64,000 nt of DNA from Streptomyces sp. MMG1121 (GCF_001280015.1 NZ_LGDV01000107.1:62001-126000), one strand, 5' to 3'; counted from the stretch's first letter, positions 53,541-61,881 are shown. Notes: a model not told the origin generated them from the letters alone. A program made the numbers and translations.

Positions 53541-53690
53541 TCATTTCCTCTGCCGGAAGCCGAGGTTGTCGTCGATGACGGTGCGTGGTGAAACGGGCAG
53601 TTTCTCCGGATGCTCGACGTCCAGCCCGACGATCTCGATCTCTTCCCTCCAGATGGTTCGCAACAAGTCCTTCACGAACTCAACGGTGAT
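53541..53690 (-). other. Coding-like 3' remnant beside the CRISPR-like array
   Basis: Minus-strand frame ending KDLLRTIWREEIEIVGLDVE and KLPVSPRTVIDDNLGFRQRK before a TGA at 53541-53543. Looks like a protein C-terminus, but upstream it runs into the repeat array. Family unknown; whether it came from a cas gene cannot be judged by eye. Confidence 0.35.
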
Positions 53691-53698
53691 TTGCTCAC

Positions 53699-53964
53699 CG
53701 GCGCAGCCCCCTCCGGGGTGACCGAGGATCGCAACCACGTGATGGACGGGTCGAACTTCTCCGGGACATACGTGGCGGTCGCCCTCGAGGGCGACAGGAG
53801 ATCGCAATGACCATAGGGTGTTCGCGCCGGCGCCCATGAGGCCGAGTGGCGGCCGTCCTCCGGGGCGGCCGAGGAACGCAACCAATGCGGCGCCCGTTGT
53901 CCGGACCCAGCTTCACCGGTGGCGGTCGTTCCTCCGGTGGCGGCCGAGGGCCGAGGATCGCAAC
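53699..53964 (+). CRISPR. Degenerate CRISPR array, four repeats, no cas genes
   Basis: Four diverged 37-nt repeats at 53699-53735, 53772-53808, 53846-53882 and 53919-53964 (the last carries a 9-nt insertion). Consensus begins GTGGCGGTCGCCCTCCGG and ends GGCGACCGAGGATCGCAAC, with a 7-bp dyad GTCGCCC/GGGCGAC and a GCAAC-type 3' handle. Spacers of 36, 37 and 36 nt are unrelated to each other. Repeat divergence and absence of cas genes mark it as decayed. Confidence 0.7.
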
Positions 53965-54074
53965 GACCCGACGCAGCCCGCCCGGCTTCCGCTCATCGTG
54001 TACGTGCTGGCACTCGGCACGTTCACGCACCTGCGCGTGCCTCAGCTTGCGCGACGGCGAAGACGACGAGGGCG

Positions 54075-54343
54075 ATGAGGACATCGTGGCCCAGGCCGCA
54101 CGCATCACCCTGAGCCTGCTGGCCCAGCGCATCGAGCAGCTCACCGGGACAGATCGATGAGCAGAATCAGCTCTCCTGACCCAGCTCGTCGAACGCCACG
54201 CCCCGCAACTGCTCACACCAGTGGGCATCGGCCCGGGCAGTGCCGTGACCTTGCTAATCACCATGAAAGACAACCCCGAGCGGCTGACCACCGAAGCGTC
54301 CTTCGCGGCCCTGTGCGGAGTCAGCCCCATCGAGTACTCCACG
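54075..54343 (+). pseudogene. IS110-family transposase remnant C
   Basis: Frameshifted pieces: DIVAQAARITLSLLAQRIEQL, then VGIGPGSAVTLLITMKDN and TTEASFAALCGVSPIEYSTG. At about 54343 it abuts the end of the IS630 remnant on the opposite strand, forming a composite scar. Confidence 0.8.
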
Positions 54344-54344
54344 G

Positions 54345-54815
54345 GCCGTCGAACGTCTCCTTCACCCAGCCGGCCACAACGTCGTCGTCCCGCTCGGTGG
54401 CGCGCCGGGCTGGGACCTGGCAGGACCAGCCGTTGCGCACCAGGAGCTTGCGCACGCCCTGGATGGTGCAGGTCAGGTGGAAGCGCCGGCCGATCACGGT
54501 CTTGATCCCGCCTATTCCAGCGCTGGTCTCCCAGCCGTGCGCGGCCGGCCCCTTGGCCAGCTCCGCCTCCAGCTGCGCGAACTGCTTCTCGCTCAGCCTG
54601 GGCAGCGACGCCGGCCCCTGCGACCGCAGAGCCCGCGGACCGCCCTCCTCCCACGTCTGCCGCCACCCCTGCACCGACCGGACACTGACGCGCAGCTCCT
54701 TGGCGATCACCGAACTCGCCTCGCCCTGGGCGAACCGCTCGGCAGCCTGAAGCGGTAACTCCTCGCGGAACTACTGACGTTCGGCGGTCAGCCCGCCACC
54801 CCGTGGATACCGCAT
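54345..54815 (-). pseudogene. IS630-family transposase N-terminal remnant
   Basis: From MRYPRGGGLTAERQ, a premature TAG, then FREELPLQAAERFAQGE, helix-turn-helix VIAKELRVSVRSVQGWRQ, RLSEKQFAQLEAELAKGPA and KLLVRNGWSCQVPARRATE, ending at VKETFDGP. The DDE catalytic domain is missing after the junction with the IS110 remnant. Confidence 0.82.
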
Positions 54816-54876
54816 ACCCCGGTGATACTGCGGGAGGCCGCCGCCCGTCAGCCCCTACGACACCACGAGCTCAACC

Positions 54877-55287
54877 TCAGCAGGACGTCGAGCGGCATTC
54901 CAGGCGGGCATCGTTGTACTCCGGAATTCCGCTTTCGAGCACACGGAGCAGAGACGCCGTGACGACGATGTCGGCGAACGTGGTCCACCGGGCGCCGCCG
55001 CGCACGACTTCGTGGAGCTTGGTAGCCCCGAGGGCGAGCAGACGCTCGCTCTCGCCCTCGTAGTCCCCGGTGATCAGATCCGGGTGGAACCGGTTCTTGA
55101 CGCTCTTGGCCTCCGGCACCTTGTGGAAGGCCAGCCGTGGTCCGCTGCCGGGATCACCGGCCTCCACCACGGCGTCGTGCTCATCTGCCCCGTCGGCGAC
55201 TGTGCGGTCCAGAACCGCGGCCCAGAACTGTGCCGCGCGTACGGCGTCGGTGGCGTCGAACGACGCGCCGAAGAAGGTGCTACTCAT
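54877..55287 (-). CDS. VOC/glyoxalase-like protein, C-terminus probably replaced
   Basis: 136 residues from MSSTFFGASFDATDAVRAAQ. Glyoxalase_6-type beta-alpha repeats: FWAAVLDR, GPRLAFHKVPEAKSVKNRFH and RWTTFADI. Family members end with FADIxGNEFxLV, supplying a metal Glu; here FADI is followed by unrelated residues (VVTASLLRVLESGIPEYN). The change point lies close to the IS630 remnant, so the gene was probably truncated and may be inactive. Divergent from the SDR operon across AGACC-type operators. Confidence 0.7.
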   Translation of the reverse strand: MSSTFFGASFDATDAVRAAQFWAAVLDRTVADGADEHDAVVEAGDPGSGPRLAFHKVPEAKSVKNRFHPDLITGDYEGESERLLALGATKLHEVVRGGARWTTFADIVVTASLLRVLESGIPEYNDARLECRSTSC

Positions 55288-55315
55288 GCACTGCCCCCTG
55301 CACTGAAGAGTGATT

Positions 55316-55462
55316 AGACCAGTCTGTTTAGTGCTTGCTGAAACCGTAGAAGCGCCTTCTGGAGGTGTCAAACCACAGATAAAACGCCTGAACAGCCTGG
55401 TCGAGTTGACGAGACCAGACTGACCTGTTTAGCTGGATAGCAAGAGAAGACAGACCGGTCTA
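55316..55462. promoter_or_regulatory. TetR-type operators before the SDR operon
   Basis: AGACCAGTCT (55316-55325), an imperfect AGACCAGACT (55413-55422) and the perfect palindrome AGACCGGTCT (55453-55462), the last 24 nt before the SDR start. Related sites precede the tetR gene at 58035-58115. Confidence 0.55.
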
Positions 55463-55485
55463 ACTAAGCTAGAGGAGTTGCGATC

Positions 55486-56205
55486 ATGTCCGAGACGCAG
55501 ACAGCCCTGGTGACCGGTGCGACGTCTGGCATCGGCCGGGCCGCAGCGCTGAAGCTCGCTCGGGACGGATTCAAGGTCCTGGTCCACGGACGCGACGCCG
55601 AGCGCGGAGCCGCAGTGGTCAAGGAGATCGAGAGCGCAGGCGGCAGCGCCGAGTTCCTCGCCGCCGACCTCGCCGATGTCGGTGCCGTCAGGCAGCTTGC
55701 GGCCACGGCCGGGGACATCGACGTTCTCGTCAACAACGCCGGGTTCTCCTGGTTCGGCCCCACCGCCGACCTGGAGCCCGACACCTACGACGCGCTGTTC
55801 GACGCCAACGTGCGCAGCGCCTACTACCTCACGGCCGCCATCGCACCGGCGATGGCCGAGCGCGGCGACGGCGTCGTGATCAACCTGGGCAGCATGGCCG
55901 GGCAGGTCGGCCTGGCGGGTGGTGCCGCCTACAGCGCCACCAAGGCCGCGCTCACCTCGCTGACCCGTTCCTGGGCCGCCGAGTACAGCCCGCGGGGTGT
56001 GCGGGTCATCACCGTCGCCCCCGGACCGGTCTACACCGGCGGCTCCTCCAGGGAGAACCTCACGGCCCTGGGCAAGACCACGCTCCTGGCCCGCACGGCG
56101 GAGGCCGAGGAGATCGGAGACGTCATCGCGTTCCTGGCCTCGCCGGCCGCCGGCTACATCACCGGCGTCGTCATCCCCGTCGATGGCGGACGCACCGCCG
56201 TCTGA
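55486..56205 (+). CDS. Short-chain dehydrogenase/reductase 1 of the TetR cluster
   Basis: 239 residues, classical SDR: TGATSGIG, NNAGFSW, catalytic Ser in INLGSMAG, YSATK, and PGPVYTGG. ATG with GAGGAG upstream. First of three + strand genes (SDR, SDR, hydrolase) behind the AGACC operators, with 30 nt to the next. Reaction unknown. Confidence 0.93.
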   Translation: MSETQTALVTGATSGIGRAAALKLARDGFKVLVHGRDAERGAAVVKEIESAGGSAEFLAADLADVGAVRQLAATAGDIDVLVNNAGFSWFGPTADLEPDTYDALFDANVRSAYYLTAAIAPAMAERGDGVVINLGSMAGQVGLAGGAAYSATKAALTSLTRSWAAEYSPRGVRVITVAPGPVYTGGSSRENLTALGKTTLLARTAEAEEIGDVIAFLASPAAGYITGVVIPVDGGRTAV

Positions 56206-56235
56206 CCCCCACCGCTACAGAAACCGAGCAAAGCA

Positions 56236-56982
56236 ATGGACAACCCCGTCGTTTTGATCACCGGTGCCCTCACCGGCATCGGCCGCGCCGCCGCCGTCGC
56301 CTTCGCCAAGCAGGGCGCGAACGTGGTCGTCACCGGACGCCGCGATGAGGCCGGAAAGGCCCTGGTCGAGGAATTGCGCGCGCTCGGCTCGCGGGCCGAG
56401 TTCATCAACGCCGACGTCCGCAACGAGGACGACGTGCGCACCATGGTCGACGAGACCGTGACCCGGTTCGGCCGTCTGGATGTCGCGGTGAACAACGCCG
56501 GCACCGAAGGCCGGCCCAGCCCGATCACCGACCAGAGCGCGGAAACGTACAACGCGACGTTCGACACGAACGTCCTGGGCGTGCTCCTGAGCATGAAGCA
56601 CCAGGTCCGCGTCATGCAGGAACAGGGCAGCGGCAGCATCGTCAACATCTCCTCGACCTACGGGCACGAGGGCGCGGCCGGGGCCTCCGTCTACGTCGGC
56701 AGCAAGCACGCCGTCGAAGGCATCACCAAGTCGGTGGCCCTGGAGGTCGCAGCCTCGGGAATCCGCGTCAACGGTGTGGCTCCGGGCCCCACGGACACCG
56801 GCATGCTGACCCGCTTCACCGGCACACCGCAGAACAAGGCGGCCCTGGTGAGCGAGGTCCCGCTCGATCGCCTCGGGCTCCCTGAGGAGCTTGCCGCCGC
56901 GATCGTGTTCATCGCATCGGACGACGCGTCGTACATCACCGGCCACATCCTCAACGTCGACGGCGGCCACAGCGCCAACTGA
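56236..56982 (+). CDS. Short-chain dehydrogenase/reductase 2 of the TetR cluster
   Basis: 248 residues: TGALTGIG, NNAGTEG, VNISSTYGH, catalytic YVGSK, and VDGGHSAN C-terminus. Resembles glucose/3-oxoacyl reductase-type SDRs. The second member of the putative operon; the pair is only modestly alike, so not a recent tandem copy. Confidence 0.93.
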   Translation: MDNPVVLITGALTGIGRAAAVAFAKQGANVVVTGRRDEAGKALVEELRALGSRAEFINADVRNEDDVRTMVDETVTRFGRLDVAVNNAGTEGRPSPITDQSAETYNATFDTNVLGVLLSMKHQVRVMQEQGSGSIVNISSTYGHEGAAGASVYVGSKHAVEGITKSVALEVAASGIRVNGVAPGPTDTGMLTRFTGTPQNKAALVSEVPLDRLGLPEELAAAIVFIASDDASYITGHILNVDGGHSAN

Positions 56983-57097
56983 TCCGCTCCGGGTGCAGAG
57001 CTTCCCTGTGCGCCCGGACGGCCGACGTGCGGCCGCAGAAACCGCCGCCCGGCCCACCACCTCACCTCCACATGCTGATCCGAGGAGAAGCGCCACC

Positions 57098-57952
57098 GTG
57101 CCCGATCACACCCACGACACCGCCCCGACCCAGTTCGTCGAGGCCGACGGCATCCGCTTCGCCTACCGGCGCTTCGGCAACACAGCCGCCGGCCGGACAC
57201 CAGTCGTGTTCTTCCAGCACTTCATCGGCAACCTGGACGACCACGACCCGGCGATCAGCGACGGATTCGCCGCCGACCGCGAGGTCATCCTGTTCAACAA
57301 CACCGCAGTGGCCTCCACCAGCGGCGACGTTCCGGACACCATCGAGCAGATGGCCACCGACGCGGGCAGCTTCATCGACGCCCTCGGGCTGACGAGCGTG
57401 GACCTGGTCGGCCACTCCATGGGCGGCCTGGTCGCCCAGCAGGTCGCCATCCAGCGCCCCGACCTGGCCCGCAAGCTCGTGCTGGTCGGCACCGGCCCGC
57501 GCGGCGGCGTGGGCATCGGCGAGACGCCGGCGGAGATCGCCGCACTGTTCACCGTCAAGCTGCCCCGGCAGGAAGACATGTGGCTCCCGGTCCTCTTCGC
57601 GCCCACCGAGACCAGCCAGAAGCTGGGCCGCGCGTACGTCGAGCGGATCGTGGCCCGCAAGGACCGCGACGCCTCCCCCTTCGGCGAGCAGGTCTACGCC
57701 GGCCAGGGCACCGCCATCCACACCTACGGCACCACGAAGGACCCCGCGTACTCGGTCCTGAAGAACATCAAGATCCCGGTCCTGGTGGTCAACGGCACCG
57801 ACGACATCATCATCCCGACGATCAACTCGTACATCCTCCAGCAGTTCCTCCCGGACGCCGAGCTGATCATCTACCCGGACGCCAACCACGGCGCCCACTT
57901 CCAATACCCCGAGCGGTTCGTCACCCACACCAAGCTCTTCCTCGACCGCTAG
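57098..57952 (+). CDS. Alpha/beta hydrolase
   Basis: 284 residues from the GTG (GAGGAG 10 nt upstream). Nucleophile elbow GHSMGG, acid in VNGTDDIIIP, and His in PDANHGAHFQYPE complete the triad. Resembles haloperoxidase/esterase-type hydrolases. Third gene of the cluster, followed by a terminator. Confidence 0.92.
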   Translation: MPDHTHDTAPTQFVEADGIRFAYRRFGNTAAGRTPVVFFQHFIGNLDDHDPAISDGFAADREVILFNNTAVASTSGDVPDTIEQMATDAGSFIDALGLTSVDLVGHSMGGLVAQQVAIQRPDLARKLVLVGTGPRGGVGIGETPAEIAALFTVKLPRQEDMWLPVLFAPTETSQKLGRAYVERIVARKDRDASPFGEQVYAGQGTAIHTYGTTKDPAYSVLKNIKIPVLVVNGTDDIIIPTINSYILQQFLPDAELIIYPDANHGAHFQYPERFVTHTKLFLDR

Positions 57953-57981
57953 GACATGGCGGCCAGGTAGAAGGCCCCACA

Positions 57982-58022
57982 GAGCAGAGGCGGTCACCGC
58001 AGCATGGTGAGCGCCTCTGCTC
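57982..58022 (+). terminator. Terminator after the hydrolase gene
   Basis: GAGCAGAGGCG (57982-57992) pairs with CGCCTCTGCTC (58012-58022), extended by TCACC/GGTGA beyond one mismatch; 7-nt loop. Confidence 0.85.
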
Positions 58023-58034
58023 GTCGGTGAGAGA

Positions 58035-58115
58035 AGACAGGTCTGTCTGGCTTTGTTAGACGGGCCAGGAGGGGGATGAGTCCCCGCGCGGAGCCGTAGA
58101 CTGGACCGTCAGTCT
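58035..58115. promoter_or_regulatory. tetR promoter operators
   Basis: AGACAG-GT-CTGTCT (58035-58048) and AGACTG with CAGTCT six bases apart (58098-58115), the latter 17 nt before the TetR start. They share AGAC/GTCT arms with the sites at 55316-55462. Confidence 0.5.
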
Positions 58116-58132
58116 GAAAGAAGGAAGTCACC

Positions 58133-58738
58133 ATGCCCACCAAGGCCAACGCTTCGAAGCCGTCCGTGCGTGAACGTCTCCTGGCCGCCGCGGACGAGCT
58201 GTTCTACAGCGAGGGCGTGCAGAGCGTCGGCATCGACCGCATCGTGCAGAAGGCCGGCGTGGCCAAGGCATCCCTCTACAACCTCTTCGGCAGCAAGGAA
58301 GAACTGGTCCAGGCATACCTCGACGCCCGCCACGCCAACACCCGTGACCAGGTCGAACGCGCCCTGACCCGGTTCCGGACGCCACGCGAGCGCCTGCTCG
58401 GAGTCTTCGACGCACAAGGCCAGCTGTTCACCGAACCCGACTTCAACGGCTGTGCGCACATGACGGCCAGCGCGGAGGCGCGGCCAGGCAGCCCCGTCGA
58501 GTGTGCCGCGGACCGGTACCGGCTGTGGGTGCGGACCATGTTCACGGACCTGGCGCGGGAGGCCGGCGTCACCGACGCCGAGGGCCTGGCGCGGCAGCTG
58601 CACCTTCTGTACGACGGCGCCGGGGTCTCAGCCCGTATGGACCGCGACCCGTCCGCGGCGACAACCGCCCGCGCGGCAGCCGCAGCGCTGTTCGACGCCG
58701 CAGTCAGGGACAAGGAACTGGTCGACGCCGGGCAGTAA
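58133..58738 (+). CDS. TetR-family repressor
   Basis: 201 residues. N-terminal helix-turn-helix: RERLLAAADELFYSEG, IDRIVQKAGVAKASLYNLFGSKEEL. The C-terminal domain matches the TetR_C class found beside oxidoreductases. Lies at the end of the SDR-hydrolase cluster with its own promoter, and similar inverted repeats occur at both promoters. Confidence 0.94.
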   Translation: MPTKANASKPSVRERLLAAADELFYSEGVQSVGIDRIVQKAGVAKASLYNLFGSKEELVQAYLDARHANTRDQVERALTRFRTPRERLLGVFDAQGQLFTEPDFNGCAHMTASAEARPGSPVECAADRYRLWVRTMFTDLAREAGVTDAEGLARQLHLLYDGAGVSARMDRDPSAATTARAAAAALFDAAVRDKELVDAGQ

Positions 58739-58907
58739 TCCGGTGAGACGCCGAAGCCCCCGCAGAGGACCAGCTCAACCGAGGTGCCCGAGGGCCTTCA
58801 CTCCGGCCTCGAAACGCTGGGCGGTGGAAGCACCGACGGATCCTGACGTCCACACCCATCGCCCATTCACGGATGAAAACACCGCGAGAAGACCACCTAT
58901 CGCGGCC

Positions 58908-59510
58908 TTACGCGGTACTGGTGCGGTTGTGCAGGTCGGTGCGCGCGCTGTCGAGGATTTCGTCGGCAAGGGCGGGGTCGGCGTCGGCGACGGCGCGTGA
59001 CAGAAGTAGGGCCCCGGCCATCTCGCTGAACAATGCGATGGCCCGCGCTCGCCGCTCGCCTTCCTCGAGTCCGGGTGCTTGGACGATCTGTGCGAAGCGG
59101 TCGAGGTTCGCCGCCAGGCCCTGCGCGTAGCGAGCGCGGCCGGCCGGGTCCAGTCGGCGGACGTCGCCGGCGAAGCCCGTGTTCGGACAGCCGTGCTCGA
59201 TGTCGGCGCGGTGTTCGGGCGACAGGTACCAGTCGATTTGTTCTGCGAGCGGGTCGCTGCCGCGAGCCTGGGATGCCGTGATGGCTTCGTCGAGGTTGCC
59301 GAAACCGTCCGCCATGGCCTTGGCGACGACCGTGGCGACGAGCGCGTCCTTCGAGGCGAAGTGGTTGTAGAAGCCGCCGCGCGTCAATCCGGCCGCGGCC
59401 ATCAGCTCAACGAGGCCGACGGCGTCGACGCCGCGCTCACGGAACAGGGAGTCCGCGGCGGCGATGATCGCTTCTCGGTTCTCCGCTGCCTTCTGCTTCG
59501 AGACACCCAC
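58908..59510 (-). CDS. TetR/AcrR-family repressor
   Basis: 200 residues: NREAIIAAADSLFRERG, LMAAAGLTRGGFYNHFASKDAL, then a ligand domain with HGCPNTGFAGDV. Divergent from the SnoaL-like gene; an 11-bp inverted repeat (CAATGTCGGTC/GACCGACATTG) lies between them and is the probable operator. Likely represses the group 59672-62381. Confidence 0.94.
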   Translation of the reverse strand: MGVSKQKAAENREAIIAAADSLFRERGVDAVGLVELMAAAGLTRGGFYNHFASKDALVATVVAKAMADGFGNLDEAITASQARGSDPLAEQIDWYLSPEHRADIEHGCPNTGFAGDVRRLDPAGRARYAQGLAANLDRFAQIVQAPGLEEGERRARAIALFSEMAGALLLSRAVADADPALADEILDSARTDLHNRTSTA

Positions 59511-59566
59511 TGTCTTCCCCCAAGCCCAGCTCTTGAGGGGACTCTAGCGAGCCGGGTCGAAGATCT

Positions 59567-59627
59567 CAATGTCGGTCGTCATTGACAGGACGCCACGACA
59601 GGCGTAGAACAATGTTGACCGACATTG
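59567..59627. promoter_or_regulatory. Operator arms between TetR and SnoaL-like genes
   Basis: CAATGTCGGTC (59567-59577) and its exact complement GACCGACATTG (59617-59627), arms 39 nt apart, each accompanied by a partial second half-site (CATTGAC; CAATGTT). Either two operators or one looped site. Confidence 0.65.
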
Positions 59628-59671
59628 TGATGGGGTGGCGGGGGCGCATCGGTTATCCAGTGGAGGCCGGC

Positions 59672-60208
59672 ATGACTGCACCCGAACAGAACAAGACGCT
59701 GGCACTGAAGGCATTCGACACGCTGTTCAGCAAGCGCGACCGTGCCGCCGCCGGAGACTCCTGCCCCGAGTGCTACGTCCAGCACGGCGCGCACATCGCA
59801 CCAGTGCGCGCGGGCCTGCTCGACCTGATCCGATCCCTGTCCGACACGCTGCGCTACGAGCACGAACTCGTACTCGCCGATCGCGACCACGTCGTGCTCT
59901 ACGGCCGCCTCGCCGGCACCGGTAGCCCCGCCGCCTCGGTGACGGCCTGCGTTGTGCGCATCGAAGACGGCAAACTCGCCGAGCACTGGGACGTCCTGCA
60001 GGACGGGGCGCCCGGCGTTGAGTCCCTCAGCGGCCTGCCGATGTCCGGCGACCGGTGCCCGCCCGACTTCCGGCCAGTAACGCCGCACGGACGCAGCCCG
60101 GCAGCCGGCAATCCGGCCGTTTCCCTGGGAGCTCCTGGCCGCCAGATAGCCGCCGACAGGCTGGAGTTTGCGGGTTCCAGGACTTGGCGCGGAATCTCGG
60201 ATTGGTGA
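59672..60208 (+). CDS. SnoaL-like (NTF2-fold) protein with atypical C-terminus
   Basis: 178 residues from the ATG with GGAGG upstream. NTF2-like core NKTLALKAFDTLFSKRD, HGAHIAPVRAGLLDLI, LVLADRDHVVLYGRLAG and RIEDGKLAEHWDVLQ. This family usually ends within 15 residues of AEHWDVLQ; the further 55 residues are Pro/Arg-rich without structure and overlap the leader of the next gene, so a stop may have been lost. Function: small-molecule enzyme or binding protein. Confidence 0.78.
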   Translation: MTAPEQNKTLALKAFDTLFSKRDRAAAGDSCPECYVQHGAHIAPVRAGLLDLIRSLSDTLRYEHELVLADRDHVVLYGRLAGTGSPAASVTACVVRIEDGKLAEHWDVLQDGAPGVESLSGLPMSGDRCPPDFRPVTPHGRSPAAGNPAVSLGAPGRQIAADRLEFAGSRTWRGISDW

Positions 60209-60228
60209 TTCGATCGGGAGTGGTGATT

Positions 60229-60957
60229 ATGGGCAAGTTGCAGGGAAAAGTAGCGGTCATCACCGGCGGCACCGAGGGGATCGGGCTGGCCGCAGCAAAG
60301 CTCTTCGTCGAAGAGGGCGCCTATGTCTTCATCACTGGCCGCCGCCAGAAACAACTGGATGACGCCGTGAAGGAGATCGGAGGCGCGGTATCCGGCGTTC
60401 AGGGTGACGTCGCCGAACTGGCCGACCTGGATCGCCTCTACGAGACCGTCAAGGCGAAGGGGCGAATCGATATCGTTTTTGCCAACGCCGGTCTAGGTGA
60501 GTTCACTTCGCTGGAAGACGCCACGGAAGCGCATTTCGACAAGATTTTCAACATCAACGTGAAGGGGGCGTTCTTCACGGTACAAAAGGCCCTACCGCTA
60601 TTGAACGAGGGCGCGTCTATCATCCTCACGGGCTCCGTTGCGAGCGTCAAGGGGACCCCGGCATTCTCGGTCTACGGCGCAAGCAAGGCAGCCGTCCGGA
60701 ATTTCGTTCGAGGATGGACCGTGGAACTGAAGGATCGCCGTATCCGCTCCAACGTCCTCAGTCCTGGCCCGATCGAAACGCCACTTGTTGCGATGCAACC
60801 TCAAGACGCCATCGCGAAGATTGCGTCCACTATTCCGATGGGCCGCATGGGACAGCCCGACGAAGTTGCCAAGGCGGCGCTTTTTCTGGCTTCAGATGAC
60901 TCCAGTTTCGTCACGGGAATCGAACTGTTCGTCGATGGTGGCAGAGCGCAAATCTGA
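60229..60957 (+). CDS. Short-chain dehydrogenase/reductase with atypical base composition
   Basis: 242 residues: TGGTEGIG, FANAGLG, LTGSVASVKG, catalytic YGASK, SPGPIETPL, FVDGGRAQI. ATG follows GGGAGTGG. The codons use A/T at third positions far more than neighbours (for example ATCGATATCGTTTTTGCC, GCGCTTTTTCTGGCTTCA), so it was probably acquired from a lower-GC organism. The family resembles proteobacterial oxidoreductases. Confidence 0.92.
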   Translation: MGKLQGKVAVITGGTEGIGLAAAKLFVEEGAYVFITGRRQKQLDDAVKEIGGAVSGVQGDVAELADLDRLYETVKAKGRIDIVFANAGLGEFTSLEDATEAHFDKIFNINVKGAFFTVQKALPLLNEGASIILTGSVASVKGTPAFSVYGASKAAVRNFVRGWTVELKDRRIRSNVLSPGPIETPLVAMQPQDAIAKIASTIPMGRMGQPDEVAKAALFLASDDSSFVTGIELFVDGGRAQI

Positions 60958-61014
60958 TACCGCAACGGCGGCGCCGTGCCGACCGTTCCCTTCTCCTCTC
61001 GGACAGGTGATCCC

Positions 61015-61881
61015 ATGACTTTTCTCGTGACCGCTGCGACCGGCAGGACCAGTTCGGGTGTCGTGCGGCACCTCCGGGCCGCCGGTGAAGACGTCCGCGT
61101 TCTCGTCCGTAACCGCGAGAAGGCCCAGTCGGCCTTCTCGGACCTCGACGGCATTGAGATCGTCGACGGCGCCTTCGACGACGGTGCCGTCCTCGCCAAG
61201 GCTTTCAACGGCGTTGACGTCACCTTCCTCACCATCGGCGGCAACCCTGACCAGGTGCGTCTGGAGAAGGCAATCATCGACGCCGCGGCCAAGGCGGACC
61301 GTCCGCACGTGGTCAAGCTGTCGAGCATCGCCACCAGCCACGACTCGGCCTTGCTCCCGGGACGGCAGCACGCCGAGATCGAGGACCACCTCGCCGTCTC
61401 GGGACTATCCCACACGCTGCTGCGCCCGGTCAGCTTCACCGACAACCTTCTCTACGCGGCCGAATCGGTGGCGGCTCACAACAGCTGGGCCGGCGCGGCA
61501 CCCACCGGCCGGGTGGCCTACATCGACATCCGCGACGTCTCCGAGGCGGCCGCCCTGGTGCTCCGCGACCCCACGCTGCACGGCAAGACGCACGACTGGT
61601 CGGGCCCAGACGCGTACACCTTCCCCGAGGCGGCGGCGCTACTGAGCAAGATCCTCGGCCGCGAGATCCGCTACGTCCCGGTGTCGGCGGACGAGCGTCG
61701 CTCGGCACTACTCGGCGCCGGGCTCGCGAAGTGGTACACGGAGCTGTTCGTCAGCCTGGACACCGCCGCTGAAGCCGGCGCGCTCCAAGCGGTCACCACC
61801 ACCTTGAAGGAACTGCTCGGCCGCGAGCCGCGGACCGTCGAGGAGTTCCTCACCGAGAACGCCACCCAATTCACAAAGTAG
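61015..61881 (+). CDS. NmrA-like NAD(P)-binding protein
   Basis: 288 residues. Starts MTFLVTAATGRTSSGVVRHL, an atypical SDR with glycine motif ATGRTSSG, then VRNREKAQSAF and VDGAFDD. No YxxxK pair. Such proteins act as quinone oxidoreductases or redox sensors. The ATG at 61015 is preferred; a GTG 39 nt upstream precedes the fold. Composition returns to normal high GC. Confidence 0.92.
   Translation: MTFLVTAATGRTSSGVVRHLRAAGEDVRVLVRNREKAQSAFSDLDGIEIVDGAFDDGAVLAKAFNGVDVTFLTIGGNPDQVRLEKAIIDAAAKADRPHVVKLSSIATSHDSALLPGRQHAEIEDHLAVSGLSHTLLRPVSFTDNLLYAAESVAAHNSWAGAAPTGRVAYIDIRDVSEAAALVLRDPTLHGKTHDWSGPDAYTFPEAAALLSKILGREIRYVPVSADERRSALLGAGLAKWYTELFVSLDTAAEAGALQAVTTTLKELLGREPRTVEEFLTENATQFTK

Noticed and set aside
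53628..53664. A fifth CRISPR repeat ending GGTTCGCAAC at 53664.
   Set aside because: Spacing (71 nt) fits, but only the last 10 bases resemble the repeat and the stretch also fits a coding-like remnant, so it was left out of the array.
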